Origin: Ignelater luminosus
Lineage: Eukaryota; Arthropoda; Insecta; Coleoptera; Elateridae
Length of the DNA stretch: 64,000 nt
Reading direction: 5' to 3'
Assembly (NCBI GenBank): GCA_011009095.1
Contig: VTPC01000401.1
Coordinates: forward strand, 73,497 to 137,496
Below the pieces are notes generated by a model. It saw only the letters and a list, made by a program, of their open reading frames with translations, did not search any database and was not told the DNA's origin. The position numbers and the translations under genes were made by a program. This document shows, one piece after another, positions 45,169-56,196 of the stretch; position 1 is the stretch's first letter; each line of letters opens with the position of its first letter.

Positions 45169-45324
45169 ATGGATATAAATGATATCGATCTATATTGTAC
45201 TGGAGCTGGTGCTGCTACAATAATATTAAATATTAGCAAATTTAAAGAGAAAGAAAAGTCTTTAGCGTGTTTGCAGAAATTCGCATTCTGCGCAGATATT
45301 GACGCATTTTTAAAAAATAAATAG
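45169..45324 (+). CDS. Short hypothetical ORF or first exon, 51 codons
   Basis: ATG at 45169-45171 opens MDINDIDLYCTGAGAATIIL and ends DIDAFLKNK before TAG. It has three Cys residues and no transmembrane segment or motif that I recognise. It starts just after the CpG-containing stretch. It may be a first coding exon, a transposon accessory ORF, or chance. I see no downstream exon with confidence. Confidence 0.25.
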   Translation: MDINDIDLYCTGAGAATIILNISKFKEKEKSLACLQKFAFCADIDAFLKNK

Positions 45325-46049
45325 AAAGATTTTTAAATATTCTCAACTTTTGCTTCAAAATTTAAATCAATTTTTACAAAGCTGTATGACACGCTTTTAA
45401 ATTTTCTTAAATTAAATTTACATTAAAATATTGTTCACGAAATATTACCGTGTCAAACGGCTCTAAGTACTGACGTTTTTTGATGAATTTCGATTAATCA
45501 CTACACAAAACAATCGATTTCAAATAATCTATTTCCTACTTCAAAAATAAATGAAAAACGATAAAATCTAAAAAATAACAAAAATTTACATTTTAAAAGT
45601 TAAATTATTTAAAATTATTTAAGTCTTGTTATAAATCGAGTAAGAAATAAAAAAATATCAGTAGTCTAGTTGTCATTTCATTTTCTAAATTGGTTTCCGC
45701 AAAAAAGCAAGTCTTTAAAAAACAGAAATCTATTGCCGATAATCGATTTTTTTTAAAAATAGAAAACAACCGATTCTCAAAGCATCGATTAAGAATCGCC
45801 TATCACTAACTCAGATTCGTGGTCTAACCTTCACAGGGCAGAGACTAGTAAAGTAGATAAAGACAAAAGTGTAAGGGTTACGACAAATTGATCGAAGTTA
45901 TACATTTTTCATTTTTCAGCAATTGATGACGTTGTTTGTAGAACAGAGTTTTGTTAAAAATTAAGTTTAATAATGAAAATATCAAAAGATTCCCAACCTC
46001 TTTTTAATTATTTACCACTGGCCAGTACCAGTATCTAAATTATATAGAA

Positions 46050-46227
46050 CAGCGATCGGCAACCTTTTAGATATTGCGGATCACTAAATTCACAATTTAA
46101 AATTTCGCGGATCACTAACATAATTTTTAGAGGTACGAATTAATATGAACATTGAGTAATAAATAATATCTAAATTTCTTTGCGGACCATTAAAATTACC
46201 TTGCGGACCACCGGTTGCCGACCGCTG
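46050..46227. mobile_element. hAT-type MITE with 8-bp target duplication
   Basis: CAGCGATCGGCAACC at the left is inverted as GGTTGCCGACCGCTG at the right, two mismatches. The flanks are ATATAGAA (46042-46049) and ATATAGAT (46228-46235), an 8-bp duplication with one change. CAGnG(G/A)TCGGCAACCTTT-like ends are typical of non-autonomous hAT elements. 178 bp, non-coding. Confidence 0.88.
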
Positions 46228-46334
46228 ATATAGATCAAAAAGTAATCAAAGCAGCGGAAGAGGAAACGTATAATCCGTTCCAGATCTTAGTACCCCATGA
46301 AAATTTTAGATTACACCCTGCAATGTATATACCC

Positions 46335-46919
46335 AAAGCCAGTTGATTGTGATACAAAGTACCGACACCAAACAAAAAACCATCGCAAATTGAACTCAAT
46401 GACAATTTTCTCTCTGCTAGAGGCGCTGTTGATCTACGTTAAATATGACAAGTTTAAACGTCAGTTTATAAGTTTGAGGTTATTAAAACTTCAAGTAATA
46501 AAAAATGCGTTTTCGGAAACTTAACTCGTATTTTTGATCTGATCATACAAATTACATGATACAGTTATTTGGGTTAACTCGATATATTCAGAAACGGTTG
46601 CGCAACCCTACAAAATCTGTTTTACAGCAATTTATAAAAAAATAATTGTGAAAGTGATGAAGATGACGACCAGGTAATAGAAAATATACATTTGCTCCTA
46701 CAAACTTTGCAAAGACTAAGAATACGCAACAAGGCATTAATAATTACTTTTTTCTAAAATTTAGATTTTAATAACCTAAAACTTATAAACTGACGTTTAA
46801 ACTTGTCAAATTTAACGTAGATCAACAGCGCCTCTAGCGGAGAGAAAATCGTTATTGAGCTCAATTTGCGATCGTTTTTTGTTTGATTTCGGTACTTTGT
46901 ATCGCAATTAACCGGCTTT
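46335..46919. mobile_element. Fold-back element family A, copy 1
   Basis: AAAGCCAGTTGATTGTGATA is inverted as TATCGCAATTAACCGGCTTT at the right. The outer arms, roughly 170 bp each, contain GCTAGAGGCGCTGTTGATCT, again inverted at AGATCAACAGCGCCTCTAGC. About 585 bp. The open frames on each strand (46297-46524 plus, 46754-46969 minus) are the same arm read twice and probably not proteins. A second copy lies at 48096-48612. Confidence 0.8.
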
Positions 46920-46937
46920 ATATATATATATATATAC
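46920..46937. repeat. TA dinucleotide microsatellite
   Basis: Alternating TA of about 18 bp directly abuts the right end of the fold-back element, consistent with insertion into, or expansion from, a TA target. Confidence 0.8.
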
Positions 46938-48095
46938 GAGACTTTAAAATTATCTTGGCGGTAAAACAAAAGTTCAAAAAATTTACTTGGTGGTTAAAGC
47001 AATGTTTTTATGGTTTAGCAAGTTTTATAAGCGGCAATGCTTGTGACCACAAACAAGCAGCAAATGGTCGTATTGGCAGCATAAGGTTGCTGGACGGTTG
47101 ACAGCACTCGTTTGCAAACAAGTAATTACTGACGGTGCCTAATCACCGTTGCTGGTAGTGTGTCAGCAGGATTACAGCTCGTGAACTCGAGTAATGGTAA
47201 CATGCATTCGCATTTTAGCGTCATTTATTGTATTATTAAATTAAAGAGTTCATTTAAAGAAAATAATCATTTTCCTTTTAAAGAGAACAATAAATGGAAT
47301 AACACGCTTTTATAAACAGTTCGCGATTTTCATCGACCAGCAGATATCATTAGATTTTGTAAATATGGCGAAAATAATAGTGAACAATGGTACAAACAGA
47401 TCTGATGACTATAATTTTTTGATTAAACTTTCAGTCTAAAAACTAAAAAAAGACTTTTCATTAACTCAATGTGTTGTGTGATGTCAATTACAGCATCTGA
47501 AATGAACTTGAAGCAGTTTTGGCTACAACAAGCACAACTGACAATGTTAAACATTCCGGCCTGAAGATAATGTATAATTTAGAGAAAATTGTACCCACTA
47601 TTGTCATAAAGCAACCCCTTCTCATTTAATGTGAAGATGGTATATCAGAGAAAGATGGGATTACGATTGACGTAAAAATACATTTATACTGAAGGGAAAA
47701 TGTTGCTTTTTCATAGGTGGTATCAAGCTCCTGTCGACTGTAAAGTTTTAAATGAGATGAGGTCGAGTGATACCTTGTTTGAAAGCTTTCTCCACCCCTA
47801 AACTTCAGGTATTAATACCTTTCTAGTTAAATAAAAATTATAGTTTTATTGATAAAAATTATCAACCAACATATGGCGCTAAATTTCGGAAAAATGGATC
47901 AAAATGATGGAAAAGATGGTGAACAGCAGCTACAACCAACGTTGCTGACTATAAATTTCCAAAATCTGTAGATATATAATATGTATGAGTTATGACTGTT
48001 TTTGAAGGTACACTTCACCGTTTTGGCAACGTAGGTTAAGCATCATACTAGCTTTTTAAATTTCCAATATAGATCGCAATGATCATGTTTTTTTC
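46938..48095. other. Unassigned stretch between the two fold-back copies
   Basis: No gene is supported. A segment at 47463-47560 is a diverged copy of the repeat interior at 20725-20820 (both contain GTGTTGTGTGAT and CATCTGA(A/G)ATGAAC). The remainder is unassigned. Confidence 0.5.
47463..47560. repeat. Dispersed repeat shared with 20.7 kb
   Basis: AATGTGTTGTGTGATGTCAA, then CATCTGAAATGAACTTGAA, matches 20726-20800 in the same orientation with scattered differences. No terminal repeats are evident here, so it is a fragment. Confidence 0.6.
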
Positions 48096-48612
48096 AAAGC
48101 CAGTTGATTGTGATATAAAGTACCGACACCAAACAAAAAACGATCACAAATTGAGCTCAATGACGATTTTCTCTCCGCTAGAGGCGCAGTTGATTTACGT
48201 TAAATTTGACAAGTTTAAACGTCAGTTTATAAGTTTGAGGTTATTAAAACTTAAAGTAATAAAAAATGCGTTTTCGGAAACTTAACTCGTATTTCTGATC
48301 TGATCATACAAATTACATGATACAGTTATTTGGGTTAACTCGATTTATTCAGAAACGGTTGCGCAACTCTACAAAATCTGTTTTACAGCAATTTATAAAA
48401 AAATAATTGTGAAACTGATGAAAATGACGACGAGGTAATAGAAACTATACACTTGCTCATACAAACTTTGCAAAGAATAAAGAATACATTTAAACTTGTC
48501 AAATTTAACGTCGATCATCAGCGCCTCTAGCAGAAAAAATATCGTTATTGAGCTAAATTTGCAATCGTTTTTTGTTTGGTATCGGTACTTTGTATCACAA
48601 TCAACTGGCTTT
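48096..48612. mobile_element. Fold-back element family A, copy 2
   Basis: AAAGCCAGTTGATTGTGATA at the left and TATCACAATCAACTGGCTTT at the right are inverted. It shares nearly all of its left arm and middle with copy 1 (46335-46919) but lacks part of the right arm interior, giving 517 bp. CGCCTCTAGC-type segments are retained in both arms. Confidence 0.82.
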
Positions 48613-48837
48613 GATTTTTCTCTAATAAGTTTATAAAATAAACTCGCCAATGTAACATGGGAACGATACATTAGAGAAAAACGGGGTAAAGACATTCAAT
48701 TATTGTAATTAAATTAAAGAATACCACCTCATATTAAAAAGAAAAGAACAATTAATTGGCAAGTATGTTATCACGTGCGTTAACAGTCAAGTTTACGTAC
48801 AGCTTTTAGCATAAATAATGTCGCAAATCATTTCTTT

Positions 48838-49298
48838 AGCTGTATTCTTTTTACAAAACTTCGTCTTTCAACTAAGATCAACTAAGATTTACTGAGCTAA
48901 GATTGAAGTGAAATTTAATATACTAAGTGTGTTGTGAAGTAAAAAGAACACGCAAATACGACCTAACTTTAAATTCGTAACATTTATTATTTATTAAAAA
49001 CAATTAAAAGATTTTACACAGTAGTTATTTATTACTTTTACATAACCTTAATGTTCAAGGCATAACACTCGACTCCATTCCATGTGCATCCACCTAATGT
49101 TTCATCCCGTCTCAATTCAAACTTAGTTCAAACGCCAGTTAAAAACCAAGCTCAGTTGGGGCAAGGAAGGAGTAAAATATCTTAGTTGAATCTCAGTATA
49201 TAGACTCACTTGCAATAGGTAAAAAGAACAAGTGGTCTTACTAATATACTAAGAATCTCACTTTATTCTCACTTAAATGTGGTAAAAAGAATACAGCT
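48838..49298. mobile_element. MITE with AGCTGTATTCTTTTTAC ends
   Basis: AGCTGTATTCTTTTTAC is inverted as GTAAAAAGAATACAGCT. Inside each arm the AAAAAGAAC/GTTCTTTTT-like motif and ACTTAGT/ACTAAG-like motifs recur, so the element is internally repetitive. 461 bp, non-coding. Confidence 0.75.
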
Positions 49299-49939
49299 TT
49301 TAACGAAGCAATTAACTAAATATACGAAATTTAATTTCATAAAGTATTAATTATCCAAAGTCGTCCTATGGGCTCTTAGGAAACAAATTTTATGTAATTA
49401 ATGCTAAATCAGATTTCGTGTATTTGATCAATTCATTAAGACAATGTACTGCGACAATATTTATGCAAAAAGCTGTACATTTTTTAGAGCGTCAGAGATC
49501 TGTAATGTAATGATCTTTACTCTTTTATAATTTTATGTACAATACTTCTTGAGAGAATAATTCAAAAACAAATTTGGCTGATACCAAAAAGATTACGTCC
49601 AAAAGCTTTCAACTTTACCTGAAATAATTCGGCTAATGCCTGTTTGGCATGATATAAACAAAATAAATAAGGCAAAAATAGTAGTGAAAGACACGCTGTA
49701 GAACTTGTATACATATGATTTAATTAATTCCTCCAGGAAATTTATAAATGGGAATATGCGCTTAGGTGAGTATGATAAAAAGGACAGTAATTAACGTTTC
49801 TTAGGCAATCTACTAAAAATCTGTTTGAGTTTAAGAAAATGTATAATGATAGTATTGCACATATATTTTATGCCCAACTGAGATTTGAAAGATTTTATTG
49901 GAACAAGTAAAATTTGTAAACATGTACATTTTTTGGCCA
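49299..49939. other. Unassigned AT-rich stretch
   Basis: I see nothing supportable between the MITE and the left end of the Mutator-like element. Confidence 0.5.
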
Positions 49940-50170
49940 GGGCATGGTTCCCCTGATGGTCAGGTTTTAACCCTGGATGGTCAAAAGGGACGGATTAAAA
50001 TAATGGCATGTTTCCCCTGATGGTTAAAAATAAAAATGTGAACTGTTCAATCGTTTTTACTGTTTTGCAGAAGAGGATTACAAGAAGAAAGTAGGTTGTA
50101 ACCTATATATTCTACGATATTTGAGTTGATAAAGAAAGGGTTGAAAGATTATTTAAGTTAATAGTCATAA

Positions 50171-51080
50171 CTAAAGCCGGGATTCATGTGCAATTGCATC
50201 TTTTTCTTGCTAGTTCGTAAACGGCCAGCCACAAGTTATTTATCCGAATTGAGGTTGTAGATCATTTTAACATACATTTTATTTTGCACAAAATTGCACG
50301 TTTTGGGGATTACTACATGCTACTTTTAGAAAAATGTTTTCTATAAATTACTCTTAGTATGACAAAAATCCTACTACGTGGCAAAATAAACCGTCTCTCT
50401 CGTTCCTAGAATTTTGTAGATAAACCAGAGCAAGGGAAGGCGGGTTTATACTTCCAAGAAATTTTTAATTACTCTCACTTCTCACTTTTTTCTTCTGGAA
50501 GCAATGTTTGGTTTAATTTTCAGTTGTAAGCGTCCAGAAAATCTAGTGTTTACCCTGTGATAAGGCTATAGGCAGCGAGAGAAAAAGTTGATACATACTC
50601 GTGTTTTACAGCTGTTTGACACTCTGCCAAATTTTGTGAAAATTCTATAGAAGAATTTTTACCAAACTATTTTTGGCACGTTGTTGTAGCGAGTTGTATG
50701 CAACTTATGCATATTATTTTACAAAATTTCTAATGTGGACGTGCCTAGTATCAATCTATTTACAGTTGTTTGCAGTAACCTTTAATGCAACTCGTAAACA
50801 TAACCTCAAATAATAGGGACGATCAGCTGACGTCGGTGTGCGCTCACGCTTTTTGCGCATTTTCTGCAAGAAAAGAAAAAGACTAAAGTCTAGATCAGTA
50901 AGTTTTAAGATGAAAACTATTATTTTCATATTTTTAAGAAAGAGGAACCAATATCTTGTTAGTTTAACTCATCTTTATTATTTGCATTTTATTTTGCACA
51001 ATCTAAAGTTTTTACTGCACGATTTCAAGTATTTATTGCACGTTCTGAAATTTTTTTTTGCACAAAAATTCCGGCTTTAG
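50171..51080. mobile_element. MITE-like element nested in the MULE
   Basis: CTAAAGCCGGGATTCATGTG then CAA, and the inverse of TTGCACAAAAATTCCGGCTT then TAG, form about 22-bp ends. Repeats of (A/T)TTGCAC/TGCACG-type motifs lie inside both ends. The 80-codon frame at 50838-51080 runs through the terminal repeat and is unlikely to be real. The target duplication is unclear. Confidence 0.65.
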
Positions 51081-51733
51081 TCTTAACGCAGAAGCTATCA
51101 CTTCTTCAAACTGAGACGTAGTGAATCTCATAAGCGAGATAGCGAAGAGGTAAATTCTGTGATATAATGTTTTCATATCACATCAATTCTGTTAACTATT
51201 GATAATGTAAATACAGGGTCTGCATCATTACTTTTCTGTGTTTTATTTTAAATAGAAAACAGTGTAAATATCTGCATGCTTTCTCCAATTTAACAGAATA
51301 ATGGATATTTCTTATAGTAGGTACTATTTAGGTAGTTTATTTTGAACTACGTGTCTTATGCCTCTAACGTGCGAATTTATTTACAAAAAAGTTACTTATT
51401 TGATAAAGAAGGCTCGAGGTTTGTAAAGCTTTGAAAGTGCATATAGCGGAAGAACTTGATGTTGTCAATAATTTTTCTGAAAGAATACCCAAAAATATTG
51501 AACTATGCGCCTAATGCTTTAACATGTGAATTTACAGAAAGTTAATTTAGATATTTGTTAAACAAAGCTAGTTAAAATAAACTTTGAAAGTGCATATAGA
51601 GGAAAATCTTTTCACAAGATCTAGAAATAATAAATCTACTCCCATCCTTACTCTTAGGTTTTGAATGTGCACATATATGCTGTGGGTTGCAGTGTTAAAT
51701 ACTTCAGTTAGCTTTGACTGGGCCATCTGAATC

Positions 51734-51961
51734 ATGGAAAGTATTATAAGTAAGCGTGGAAAAAGACTTGTGGTTATAGATAACTACAAATTTTATCGTG
51801 ATTCTACAACTACTACTCAGAATGGTGTAAAGTGGCGTTGCGTGGGTAAAAAGTGCAGAACAAAACTTTATGTGGATGATCTTGAAACAGTGGTGTTACA
51901 AAAAAGACGGCGAACACAACCAAGAAAAGCAATAGAGGAATCCTTGCAAGAAATCATGTAA
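51734..51961 (+). pseudogene. FLYWCH-type zinc-finger frame of the MULE
   Basis: It is a 75-codon frame starting MESIISKRGKRLVVIDNYKF. The pattern SxxGKxLVxxxxYxFYR, then VKWRCVGKKCRTKLYV, fits the FLYWCH zinc finger, including the two Cys ligands (residues 37 and 42). The closing His-x-His pair expected shortly after is absent, replaced by VVLQKRRRTQPRKAIEE, so the finger is incomplete or frame-shifted. FLYWCH domains bind DNA in MULE transposases and in Drosophila mod(mdg4) isoforms. Given the MULE core 250 bp downstream, a transposon origin is favoured over a host gene. Confidence 0.6.
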
Positions 51962-52039
51962 AATAATTCGCTGCGAGTTAAAATTAGACACATCAGCAAT
52001 TAACACGTTTACCACAAAAGACATTCATAATAATAAGAA

Positions 52040-52081
52040 AATGCATGCATCGAGCACGCCAATGCATGCATCGAGCACGCC
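52040..52081. repeat. Perfect 21-bp tandem duplication
   Basis: AATGCATGCATCGAGCACGC followed by C occurs twice in tandem. It lies between the FLYWCH and transposase parts of the MULE relic and may reflect local replication slippage. Confidence 0.9.
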
Positions 52082-52217
52082 GATCCATACTTCCATCGCT
52101 ACCAAGCTGTCTGTTAGAGGTAACATACTATTTCAAACTCAATTAACATAAAAACAACAAAGAGGGAAGACTTTTTGCTGGTTAACAACATGTACAAAAA
52201 TATTGTGATTTTTTCCT

Positions 52218-52563
52218 TGTGTGTCCAATGTAAAGCTTTTGTGCAATAGTGAGACGGTATACATTGATGGGACCTTCAATTACAGTGCAAAGTACTTTTG
52301 CCAACTATTCACCGTACATGCCATCAAGAATGAACATTATTTGTTTGCTGCCAAATAAGCAACAAATAACGTATTTGTATGCATTTCAGCAAATACAACT
52401 AAAATGCAATGAAATTTCATCTTCGGGAGGTTGTGGCAGAAGCACTAATGATGAAATATTTTGCTGCTGTGTAAGAATTTGTAATTGTAATTGTAATTGC
52501 ACTTTGTGTACAGTGCTTCTTGTTAGTTGGGTGATTTTGGATGATTTAAATATGTATTATTGA
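52218..52563 (+). pseudogene. MULE transposase core fragment
   Basis: In one frame it reads NSETVYIDGTFNYSAKYFCQ then LFTVHAIKNEHYLFAAK before a stop at 52356-52358; the frame continues one register over with LLPNKQQITYLYAFQQI. DGTF with a following F-QL-T-H and then (L)LPNK---YLY is the order seen in the MULE DDE domain, DG carrying the first catalytic Asp. The rest of the catalytic domain is not readable. Disabled by stops and frameshifts. Confidence 0.65.
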
Positions 52564-52905
52564 TAAAGTATTTTATTAATATATTATCTTGTTTTATGTT
52601 GTTAATTAATTCATTTGTAACGGTGAATTGCTGTTACATCAATGTTCTAATTTAAAGTAATTTATCAATTATTATTGATTGTTGTTTTTAATTTTTTGAA
52701 ATTACAAAATTAATAAGATCAATAATATTTACGCTGTACCTACACTTTCTTGGAAAAGTACCTACACTGTCTTGCAAAAATGAAGGATTATAAAAAGTGA
52801 GCTATAAAGGGAAACATGCCATATTACTTCAAGGCCCAGAAAAGGCAGCCAGGGAACCATGCCATGCTATTTCAGACCTACGTTGACCATCAGGGAAATC
52901 GTCCC

Positions 52906-53974
52906 ATACCGCATTTTCTAAAAAGAACTAAGAGAAGGGAAGCTTACGTAATTTCATTCTCAACAAATAATTTGCATAAAATTATTACTCTATTACATTG
53001 ATTATTTATACGAAAGCGTTACCAAACCTTGTTAGTATGTGATAATAATGAGATAAGTTTAATACAATCGGTGCTTGGGCTATTCTTATAGAATTTCAAA
53101 GTAATTATTAATTAATAAAGGTTTCTATGATCTATAATAAAGAATCGATTAGTCAAAAAAAGAAGAATAAAAACACTATCAGTGGTCTGTAACTAATATT
53201 TAATTTTATTAATGGTACCGTTTAGTGAAAGTAACAGCCAAGTAATTCACATTTGATGGCTAGCAACTTGGGTGTTATTAAACATTGAAGGTAGCCCAGT
53301 GTAATATTTTATTTCTAAAAGTAAGTCACTGCCCTAAAATTGATTACATTTGCGAAACTTCTCAAAGGCACGCACTTCCTATTCTATTTTCCGCTTTGGT
53401 TATCATGCTTATTTCACTAAACAAACATTTCTGCAAGAATGTTTTATGAATTTATGATGTTAGTTGGGAATATGTCTATTGTAATTAATAGGCGTTTTGG
53501 TTTCTCTGAGTAATAAATGTATTGATATGTTTATTGCTAGCTCTCGGTACATTAAAATTATAGAAAACAAGAAGTTAGGGGCTTAAATAATCGAGCATGT
53601 AGTTGTAGGTAGATGTTAACTGTTTGAAAATAGTAACTTATACATTAAATCCAGAAAGCTGTATTTCTATGTTTGTAATACTTTGAAATATCAGCAACAC
53701 TCACAAGAAGTTTCCAATTCTTTTTCAATTTGAATAATACGTAGTAGGTATGTGTGTATAAATGAGACGAGATTACGTAAGTATTTCCTTGTTTTTTATA
53801 TGCGTATACATATCCATTATTCTCACAGTAGCAACAAAACGTACGAGTTAAGTGATGGTAATTAATTACATCTAAAAGTCGTGCCTTTTAAAAAATACTA
53901 TCTTTCATCATTCTGTTTCACAAACTCCAAAATATACTCGCAAATGATCCAAATACTGTAAGCATTAATACATG
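52906..53974. other. Unassigned AT-rich stretch
   Basis: No gene or repeat terminus is supported here. Confidence 0.5.
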
Positions 53975-54310
53975 GTGTGATCAGAAAGTCTTGGCATCCT
54001 AGCCCCAGTTGACTAAGAAACAAAAAAATTGCTAAGATTGTCGTTTTTTAATTTAGTAGATAAACGAGGAATTAACACAAAAGTTCAATGTCAACTCCAA
54101 TACTCAAATTGTTTATTTAAGTCCATTTACAATAGGTTTTGTGAATAATCTTAATTTAATACACCTTGTAACCGATTTTGCAACATCGTTTGACATCTAT
54201 ACTTTTATTAATTTAATAAAAATGTTGTTTTGATTGTTCGTGCGTTTCCATTAAAGAAATACAGTTAACCGTCCAAAAGCAACTAAGATACCATTACTTT
54301 CTGATCACAC
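53975..54310. mobile_element. MITE with GTGTGATCAGAAAGT ends
   Basis: GTGTGATCAGAAAGTCTTGG is inverted at the right as TTACTTTCTGATCACAC, followed inward by further matches (CATCCTAG against CTAAGATACC). The GTG(T)GATCAGAAAGT end resembles mariner-derived MITEs. TA occurs on both sides a few bases out, but the exact boundary is unsure. Confidence 0.65.
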
Positions 54311-56196
54311 GATATTTATAAATATAATCAAAGTGCTGCTTTATCCAGAATCAAATTTCAATTGTTAATGGTCGCTATTATCCGAAACGGCTTCGGATAA
54401 TCAATACTTAAAAATCATTTAAATCATTAATCTTTTTCATTACTCTAAATATGTCAAAAGAAGGAAGTGAACGAGTAATTTAGAACGTATCTAATTACTC
54501 GAGAAAAGAAAATTGAAGTAAACGCAACCCATGTTTTATTATTATAAAACGATACAATTGCAATTTCCATTTCATGAATTTTAAGGCACCGGCTAGTTTC
54601 TTTTAAGCAATGCCAAAAAGAGCAACAAAAAACTTTTCTTAAACGCTATGGAATGTATATAACTATACACAGGTCAACAACCTTGCTTTTCAACTGTAAC
54701 AATGTACAACAACATTATTATAACCGAATAAAAAGGGGTCCCTTCTAGATTTCTCATGATTAAACTCGGAACTTCATTTATATCAGAAGAAAAATAATAT
54801 ATCATTTTTTCCATTTAAATCATATTCCATATGCGTGCTCGCGGTGCATGTACAGTAATTGAGAAATCAATAAACCGACACTAATACAACAAAAATATCC
54901 TTAACTACAAAACTTCCATCAGTTAGTGTAGAAACAACGGAGATTTTCCGAAAATTCGCGCATTTACAATTTCTGGCTAAGGTATTTTTGGAAAATGATA
55001 AGAATCTATTGTTTGTAGATAATAATAAAGCAGTACGCAGTAGAATTCCGCTTCTTGATTTGAACGAAAGCAATGTAGTTAATTTGTTTGCATGGATAAT
55101 GCTTACTTCAGCTTCATTTATATTTCATTGTAATTGAATTAGTAAAAAGACTTATACGGTTCGTAACAGATATTTTGCCAATGCAAGAAAGCTCTCGTCA
55201 TTGTGTAAACAGAAAAAAGAAATAATTTAGAAATTATTGTTGATAGAGTGATGGCTTTTCGAGTATCGCAGGGATTACTTCCTGGTCCTATTTTATTTTA
55301 CTAACAATTTTTAAACCACAAAATACCTTTATATTAGGAAAAGTTTTGCAAAAACTCCAATATTTATTTAACAATGATATAACTATTTGTGTTAAACAAA
55401 CAGTAGCACGTACGTTTGTCATGTAAACAGTTTTAACAAACGATTAAACAAATTAACGGAAAAATCTCAGCTGTATTAAAATTAGATTTTTAAAAATAAC
55501 TTGACTGTATGTTATTAGATAATTTTGTTACTTTTATATGCATGATTATTAACATGAAATCGATTTTATTGCAATCAACAGAAAGTATAGCCCTCATTTA
55601 CTTTCTTAACGTATGTATATTGAAGATAATATTTACAGGTAAGTCGTTAATAGATTTCCACCCATTAAAATTGCTTACGTGCATCGTCAAACTTCGACTA
55701 AAGAAAATAAATAAAAATATTCGTGGTAATTGTGGTATCGTGGTTATAGAAAGTCCTTTACAACAATCAACTCAAGGTAGGAGTATTACGTAGGCTTCCC
55801 ACAGCATTCATAGTAAGAGTACTATATTATCAATTAAAGGGTGCTCCCACACAAACAGTAAGCGTCGCCCCTGCTAAGTATTCCAAAATGGACGAAAGAA
55901 GTCTAATTAACAATAATAAAATATTACAGGAAAGGAAACGAATTTGTCTTGTAGAATGGTGCTATTATTATTATTATTATTATTATTACATAGCAACAGT
56001 TAATTACGCATAATAATCTCTTTTTTATATTATTAATAAACAATGACAGAATTTTGAGAAACTTTTGTTTTATTGATAACTAAAATTGATTAACAAACAG
56101 TCTGTTACAATACATATTCCTTAATATTTATGTTACACTATCATTTCTTACACCTTTTCTCGAATATAGTAGAATTTCGATAGTTTGAGAAAGTAT
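54311..56196. other. Unassigned AT-rich stretch
   Basis: No coding exon is supported. A (TTA)n microsatellite lies at 55963-55988. The frame at 55509-55793 has hydrophobic stretches but no recognisable family. Confidence 0.5.
55963..55988. repeat. ATT/TTA trinucleotide microsatellite
   Basis: About nine uninterrupted units. Non-coding context. Confidence 0.9.

Larger units (their letters stand above)
49940..52905 (+). mobile_element. Mutator-like element (MULE) relic with FLYWCH domain
   Basis: Diverged inverted ends of about 90 bp carry the same motifs: TTCCCCTGATGGTC and AATGGCATGTTTCCC at the left, their inverses GACCATCAGGGAA and GGGAAACATGCCATATT at the right. Between them are a FLYWCH-like N-terminal frame (51734-51961) and a transposase core piece (52218-52358 onward). 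FLYWCH plus MULE transposase is a known combination. A separate 0.9-kb element (50171-51080) sits inside. I found no clean 9-bp target duplication, so the outer ends are approximate. Confidence 0.65.

Noticed and set aside
46297-48695. Short frames reading PVDCDTKYRHQTKN-like peptides on both strands
   Set aside because: They are the same fold-back arm read in two orientations; they have no start context and no known family.
50838-51080. 80-codon plus-strand frame
   Set aside because: It runs to the end of a MITE-like terminal repeat, and the Leu/His/Phe-rich sequence is typical of translated AT-rich repeats.
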